Source: Panagrolaimus kolymaensis (taxonomy: Eukaryota > Nematoda > Chromadorea > Rhabditida > Panagrolaimidae). Taken from it: a DNA stretch of 64,000 nucleotides. Made by a program: the position numbers and the translations under genes. How positions within the stretch are numbered: the first letter of the stretch is position 1; the number at the start of each line of letters is the position of its first letter. Below are positions 58,146 to 64,000 of this stretch, piece by piece. Location of the stretch: NCBI GenBank assembly GCA_028622995.1, contig JAJQJQ010000027.1, forward strand, positions 930,001-994,000, read 5' to 3'. Below the pieces are notes generated by a model. That model was not told the origin of the DNA and ran no database searches. It saw only the letters and a program-made list of their open reading frames with translations.

Positions 58146-59126
58146 TTATTGTTTAGTTATTGAAAACATTGTATTTGTAGCTGTAATGGTGCTAGTTTTT
58201 TGAAAAACATTTTTAAATGCTCGATAATATATTGTTGTGGCAACAGCTATATTTACGGAAGCTACCGTAGCTCCATAAGGTCCAGCATAAACAGAAAGTG
58301 ACGTGCCAGTTATCTAAAAAATAATACTTTTATTAACAAATTTTTAAACTTCGAAATTTGCATATTTTTTGAGGAATTAATTTTTTATAGAAAAAATACA
58401 CAAAAATAAAAAAAGTCATACCGCCAAAAAAACTTGGGTAACAATAAATGGAGGAAGTTCAATAAAAGTTGAGGTGCAGATAGTAATGAGAACAATTTTA
58501 TTTATTCGTTTACTATTTAAATTATTCTGCTTGAATATACATCGAATCATGATAGCCAAAATAATTCCAGCAATAATATTTACTGAGATTAAAGAAATTT
58601 TAACTAAATTTGTATATTTATTTCCTAAAAGCATACAACCAAAAGTTCGACATTGAGTTTCTGAATTTGTTGGAATAAAATCAATATATCTATTTAAATA
58701 AATTACAGCTCCCGAAGCAAAAATCATTCCACAAAAAGTTATTACACTAAATATAAATTTATGCCTTCGAGTGTAATTTATTGGAAATAAAATGGAAATG
58801 CATCGATCAATACAAAGAAAAAATTCAATTACAGAATTGGTAGTCATAAAAATTCCTGGAATAAATCCACAAAAATATAAAACTCTTGCATCATAGGCGA
58901 CTGTAGTTGGACGAAACCAAATAAATAAATATGCAAAATTAAAATTGGATGCAAAACCAAAAATAAATACATAAATAAAATATACAATAATTGAGGGAGA
59001 AATGGAAGCACTATTCTTTAATATTGATTTATTAAATAAAATTTTGATTGAAAATGTCAAAGATAAATTTACGAGAAGAAAGCAAAGAAAATGTTCGGAG
59101 ATTACGATGTAAGGGTAAAAATCCAT
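58146..59126 (-). CDS. Nematode-type 7TM receptor (chemoreceptor-like GPCR)
   Basis: Two exons, 59126-58422 and 58313-58146, give 290 residues. Seven hydrophobic segments can be counted: HFLCFLLVNLSLTFSI, IIVYFIYVFIFGFASNF, LYFCGFIPGIFMTTNSVIEFFL, FIFSVITFCGMIFASGAVIYL, LVKISLISVNIIAGIILAIMI, INKIVLITICTSTFIELPPFIV and the one from the second exon (YGATVASVNIAVATTIYYRAF). After segment 3 the motif DRCISILFPINYTRRHK stands in the place of the DRY box. The short loops and tail fit a rhodopsin-like nematode chemosensory receptor, but the subfamily cannot be told. Ligand unknown. Confidence 0.78.
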
Positions 59127-59659
59127 TTGTTTCGAAGTTGTTAAAAATTAGATATGTAGAATGACAAAAATAAAAAATAGCAATAAAAAAAGATAATTGT
59201 TTTGACCAAAAATTGAATTACTCAAGTTTTCCTATAATTATTAGCTCAGATTAAAAACAGATATACGCAAACCAATAAAACAATAAAACGATAAAGGTTT
59301 AAAGTTGAAATTTATGAAATTTCCAATTTAAAAAAAGAAGATAATTTATTTTAATTCGCGGTAGTTTTAAGCTTTATTTCCCAGTGATACAGAATTTTTA
59401 TGAAATTTTAAAACTGGAATTTAATTGTTTGAAAAAAATAATAAACCTTTTTTATTTTATAGTAAAAAAATAATTCTTGGCTACCGCCGCTTATATTTTT
59501 TCATTTAGCAAATTTTGCTGTTTGTGTGCAGAGATGTTAATTAGATCAAAAGAAAAAAGTTTAAAAGTGGTGAGAAATGCATGCAGGTTAATTGTTTATA
59601 AACAAAATATATAACCAAATAAATAAAATGTTATGAAAACAACAAACAGCTTATAAATT
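59127..59659. other. Intergenic upstream of the receptor gene
   Basis: About 530 bases, AT-rich, up to the target duplication of the transposon-like element. No gene seen. Confidence 0.4.
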
Positions 59660-61742
59660 ATGCTCTTCACACATGGGCATTGGGTACCTTTGGGTACCTT
59701 TTCAGGTACCTTATAGGCAGCAGGCAGCATGAGATTTTGGAGATAGACAGCAAGCAAAACAAGAAAAAAATTAAAAAAGTTGAGAAAAAATGGTGTAAGT
59801 GAGAGAAAGTAATAAAAAAAGAAAGAGGAAAGAAAAAAGAAAGGAAAAAAGTAAAAGAAAAATGAAAAGGAAGACGGAATATAAGTTAATAATGTGCTCT
59901 TTTACCTTTATATTATTTATAGGCATGGCGCTTGCTGCCTATGATTTCTTCTTAGGCATCAATGCTGCTGTATATGAATATTTTTAATAGACGGCTGTTA
60001 GTGCTGTCTATGAATTAATTCAAAGACAGCAATGGTTTCTGAATTTTAACAAAATGTTAAAACGCACCATTTGCTGCCTATTAATTTATTTTAAGGCAGC
60101 CATGTTTTAGGCCTTAGAATTTATTTAAAAATTGGATTTGCTGCTGCCTTTAACTTGTTAAAAGGCAGCAATGATTACACACGCGCTTTCATTGATAAGC
60201 AGCATTTTATTTAATCATGAAGCCAAAAATATAAACAATCTAAAACTTTTTTTGACACGTTTACGAGTAATTTCTTTGCTTTGAAGTTCGAAAAAATTTA
60301 AGTTTTTTTAAAATATTCAAGTGATTTCATTTGCTTTCATACATTAAAAGGAACTTCTTTACTTTAAGCACTCCCGCCTTTGAAATTTTTTTTCATTTTT
60401 TTCTCTCTCGAAATTTGCATTTGAAAATTTTTGCAGTATGTAAGGTAAGAGAGCAAAAATAATATTTTAGAGAAATTGATTAATTGTAAATTGCGATCCA
60501 CAATTAGGTTTAAAAAAATTTACGATTTCCAAAGAATATCATAAGATGGAGGAATGCGGTTCCAAGAACTTAAAAATTTTCTTAATTTTTATTTTCTACT
60601 AATAGCATAATATATTAAAGTCGTGGTAATATCCCAATTTTTTTTTCAAAAAAATAATATACAATATTTATTTACATCTCGAAATTGTGGTACTCCAGCT
60701 TTTTGAAAAGTTGCTTTTTGGATAAGGTTTTAATTAAAGAAATAATTTAAACGAAAGTTATGAAAGTTTAAAAAAGGGTTGGTGTAGTATTGAGTACATA
60801 CTCCTCCTTTTTTGGATTCGACTATATCAGTGTTAGAAGAAAATCTGAAATTTTAATAATTCTTGTAAAATTGTTCTACTTTTGAATGGTCTAAACTAAA
60901 AATGATTCTCATCTAACAGCTATACTCTTTATTGATTAAAGTTAAATCGAAAAATGCAAATGTTAAATGAAGCATTTATTTTTTTACTAATAAAGTAAGC
61001 TGAACAATACCTAAATTGCTAACTTTTTTTTAATATTTACGAAAACATAATTATTTTTTTAACAAAAAGTCTTATAATTTATTTATTGTTATTAAGAAAT
61101 TCTTAAAATCTTTAAAAATACTTTATGAGCTACTATTTAACGATTTTTAAAATCGAATTGATCCTATTCGCTTTTTAATTTTCCAGGTTATTGATGATTT
61201 TTTTCAATCACCGTATGTAAATTACGGCAAAGACAAAACTTTTAGTTGCTTCATCAAGCTTTCCAAACTTGATTAATATTTGTGAAAAAGAAAATCAGAT
61301 CTGAATTTTTTTATCTCGAATAACTCGGCCATATAATTTAAATTGAATGACTAATAGACAACTAAACCAACTTTTTAAAACCAGTTAATCACATGCTTCT
61401 GAAGACTTTAAAAAAAAATTAAAATTCTTTAGCTTTGCAAAGAGCTAAATGATATTAAAAAAATATTAAATTAGTTTAACTAATTTTTCTTCAGCTTTTA
61501 AAGATTATGAAGTTTGAAGTATTTTAGATGCAAAAAATGATTATAAACTTTAAAAAAAATAAAAAGTCTAGCATGCCAATTTTCGATTTTTAAAGTCGCA
61601 AAATTAGAACATTGGGGGTGAGTTAAATTGCCGAATATGAGAAAAAAATTAAGAAAAAAGCACAGGGAGGACCCTTTGCTCATTTATAGGCAGCAAAATT
61701 TTCAAAATCTAAGGTACCTATACGCCCATGTGTGATGCTCTT
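59660..61742. mobile_element. Non-autonomous DNA transposon-like element, 2067 bp, with 8-bp target site duplication
   Basis: The element covers 59668-61734. It begins CACACATGGGC and ends GCCCATGTGTG, an exact 11-bp inverted repeat. Partial further matching follows through GGTACCT at both ends, with several GGTACC copies at the left. The identical octamer ATGCTCTT flanks it at 59660-59667 and 61735-61742. An 8-bp duplication fits hAT or P-type cut-and-paste elements. No transposase frame is visible; the longest left-hand frame is a Lys-rich run and then a hydrophobic segment without homology I know. Inside, at 59934-60170, lies a 70-bp tandem array of small palindromes. The rest is plain AT-rich sequence. 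Confidence 0.85.
59934..60170. repeat. Tandem array of about 70-bp units, each with a GCTGCC/GGCAGC palindrome
   Basis: Unit starts are at 59934, 60003, 60073 and 60143, so the period is 69-70 bases. Each unit opens with GCTGCCT or GCTGTCT and, about 14-15 bases later, has the reverse complement (AGGCAGC or AGACAGC), forming a 7-bp stem, followed by (C)AATG or CATG. The remainder of each unit is AT-rich and diverged. Further GGCAGC copies occur near both ends of the surrounding element, at about 59716 and 61688. Confidence 0.7.
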
Positions 61743-63173
61743 ATTCAACAAATTACAATAATTTTTTTATGTCTTTTGTTGTTTGCGCGTTGTTAGTCAA
61801 ACTACAACTTGGATGAATTACTTAAATTTTCTTTTATACTTTTGTCGTATTCAGAAAAATGAATATTTTTACAATTTGCCTACGATGGTTGTAAAAAATT
61901 AACTTCCTTGTTTAAAAATGAATCATAAATCATTTTTTAGAGACAATTACGTAAAATGGAAAAAAGTGTGATAGTTGTAAAAAAAATATTTTTGACTCAT
62001 ATAAAAATATTTTTACTATATGTTTTCTAAAGTGCAAAGTAATAATTACTTACAAATAAAAGTTAGTTTTCCTTTAGAACTTTGTAAGAAAAAAGGATGA
62101 AAGTTATGCAACAATAAAATCGTTCGATCTCTTTAAACGCTTTTAAACAAAAAATAAGAAAAGAATGAATTATCTTAGTATTATAGTTTTAATAGGTTTT
62201 GGTTATTTTCATTTCCATGGTTTATGTTTTGAAAACAATCCCTTTACTTTTTTTTTTGTAATGTCCATACAAATCAATGATTTATTTTATAAATATTTTT
62301 ATTTTGTCTTTAACACTTTCTTACAGAAATAACAATAAGAAGTAAAACATAATATTTTTTAAAACTGAATCTAATAAACACCATTACAATTTTTTATAAT
62401 AAAAAAAAAACATTAATTTAAATATCTAACGAAACTTAAAAAATATCAAACTTTATAAATAATTGCTATGTTTTTTTGTTTTATTTTTAAGGTTCTTGTA
62501 TTATTTTCATCCATCTGCTAAAAGAACTGCGCAGAATTAAAATTTATATGGATTCTTGAATTTACTATTCAGAATTAGTCATAAATTGTTTATGGTTAGC
62601 GATTATTCTTTCATTTTCTTTAAGTTCTATAAAAAAGAATGAATTAAAATAGTAACACATGAAGAAAAAAAAAGAATTTAAAATATCTTATTTTCATTGC
62701 CTTTAAGTTTAAAAAAGATCAAGAGTTGCAAGATTTTGAAGGGGTTTCCATATCGAAATCATATTTAACTTCGTCCTTTCTCGCCAAAAGTATCACACAA
62801 CTACACCCACAAAAATGGAAGATAAAATTTTTTTTTCTTCTAAAAGACTCAAAAATAAAAGGAAGCATGAACACACATAAAAAAAAGTCCACAGAAAACA
62901 ATATTTCTTTACTTCTCATTCCAAAAGCAAGCCTCTTTTTTTATTTTTATTTTTTGTTTGCACGACGCACATTCAGGAAAGTTTTCTTGCAACGAAAATC
63001 ACTTTCAAAAAAGTGTGAGCCAAATAAGTTTTTTTCTTTCATTCAGTTCTTTTATTTTTCTCATTCTTTTATCGTTGGTTATTTTTTTCGTTGCTCCTTT
63101 GCTCCAAAAAAATATTTTATTACGGATTTCATTTTTTCTTAATTATTTTTTTCTGGTGATGAAAAAATAATTC
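61743..63173. other. Intergenic, nothing recognised
   Basis: About 1.4 kb, very AT-rich. Long frames near 62726-63170 come from poly-T and have no splice support. Confidence 0.4.
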
Positions 63174-64000
63174 ATGACTCAAGTAAATAAAACTCCGCAG
63201 GTTGGATTAATAAAAGTTTAGCGACTACAACAGATTTTAACCCAATTTGTTTTAGATTCCACGGAAGCAAAATCAGTTGATTGTGTTTGATAAAAATGGA
63301 AAAGTCCAGTATTTTGGAAAGCTTGGTTTGCAAATTTTCAAACAAACTTTGATTATTACTCCAAACAATGATCGTTAGTTGCTTTTTTCCCCTCTTATTT
63401 TGCTCTGTAAATCTAATTTCCCGTTTTTCTAGCATCCAAAAAGATTGAAGCTACGTTTAATCAAAACTTTTTTCAACGAAAGGTAAGTAGCAAACTTGAG
63501 GGTTATATATTCGGAGAAAGGTTGTTGGTAAAGTTAGTCTAAAAGCAGCCGATTGGGTTTGTTAACATTTTCCATGGAACACAAGTACCCAGAAATTAAG
63601 AATTTAGCAGTTGTGGGTGGCAAAGCGAGTTTGAAAGCCATAAAAAATTTTTCGAAGTTTTCTAATCAAAATTAAAAGTTTTGGCTTTCATTTTTATCCA
63701 TATTTGAGAATTTTTCATTTATATTTTTACTTATTTAACTTAAAAAAATTTCAGAACATTTTATGCATTTTCAATTCTGAAGACACCCCCTTCCAAAGAT
63801 TTGCTATTATCTTTGCCAGTGATGTACCATGCAAAAATATTTTTACCACCATTCGTCGATCGAGAGTAAGCTTTACTTTAATCATTTTCTATCTGCTTTT
63901 ATTCAACAAAAACCCATTTTTTTTAGCAAGCTTCTAAAATTCCTGATAATTTACAACCAAATGAAATTCAGGGAATATATGAAAAGGATTTCTTCGCCCC
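63174..64000 (+). CDS. Start of an unassigned spliced gene (3' end outside the window)
   Basis: Five exons are supported: 63174-63215, 63256-63373, 63433-63482, 63755-63865 and 63927-64000. They give 131 residues in one frame, starting MTQVNKTPQVGLIK. The first intron would be only 40 bases with a weak donor (GTTTAG), so the first exon is less certain than the rest. The protein shows alternating strands (NQLIVFDKNGKVQYFGKLGL, QRFAIIFASDVPCKNIF) that could form a small beta-rich fold, and no known motif. A PH-like domain is possible. I do not recognise the family. Confidence 0.6.

Noticed and set aside
62726..63142. 138-codon plus-strand frame near the end of the window
   Set aside because: Composition is poly-T and poly-A translation (Phe, Lys, Ser) with no splice sites, domain or start context.
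1..64000. CRISPR arrays, bacterial operons, prophage
   Set aside because: No direct-repeat/spacer array and no compact prokaryote-like gene runs; introns prove a eukaryotic nuclear sequence.

Overview
This window is eukaryotic and very AT-rich, with long T and A runs and protein genes cut by many short GT-AG introns, mostly about 50 to 350 bases. Several genes belong to types I associate with nematodes: a secreted Cys-rich pair resembling the T20D4.11/DUF19 layout, a BPI/LBP-like secreted protein, a divergent 7TM receptor resembling a chemoreceptor, an FTH-like orphan and a tyrosine-decarboxylase-like enzyme with a long C-terminal tail. Polypyrimidine-AG sites just upstream of some ATGs could be trans-splice acceptors. 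I infer a nematode and cannot name the species. Exon coordinates were checked by reading-frame continuity; individual boundaries may be off by a base.

Layout. 1-790 (-): N-terminal part of an RS/Lys-rich nuclear protein. 3209-9270 (+): OTUD7/Cezanne-type deubiquitinase with a 2.1-kb intron. 9271-14762: gene-poor, with a decayed exon and a complete 408-bp hAT-like MITE. 14763-16960 (+): single-pass membrane protein. 17785-19174 (-): coiled-coil orphan. 20212-20787 (+): intronless Rac-like GTPase. 21789-27302 (-): aromatic amino acid decarboxylase, with a large inverted repeat in one intron. 28299-29329 (+): UBE2L3-like E2 with a displaced cysteine. 29635-32192 (-), tail to tail with it: a degenerate Hsp70-like region joined in frame to an RNF216-type RBR ubiquitin ligase ending in a CaaX box. 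33770-34828 (+): pseudokinase. 35948-40939: two Cys-rich secreted paralogues around a BPI-like gene. 41177-46066: small membrane protein, small heat shock protein, His-rich protein and cis-CaaD-like tautomerase. 46894-48502 (+): aldo-keto reductase. 48667-51437 (-): repeat protein with FLYWCH-like modules and two in-frame stops. 52036-53583: frameshifted secreted Cys-rich gene and a calmodulin-like gene. 55618-56919 (-): F-box protein with four membrane segments. 57908-57979: tRNA-Ala. 58146-59126 (-): 7TM receptor. 59668-61734: 2.07-kb DNA transposon-like element with perfect 8-bp target duplications. 63174-64000 (+): start of an unassigned gene.

A ubiquitin theme recurs: a deubiquitinase, an E2-like protein, an RBR E3 and an F-box protein lie within 57 kb, and the E2-like and RBR genes are convergent neighbours separated by about 300 bases. 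Nothing resembles a bacterial operon or a CRISPR array. The strongest candidates for something undescribed are the Hsp70-like/RBR/CaaX fusion, its odd E2-like neighbour, and the F-box protein with membrane segments. The two transposon-like elements are structurally clear.
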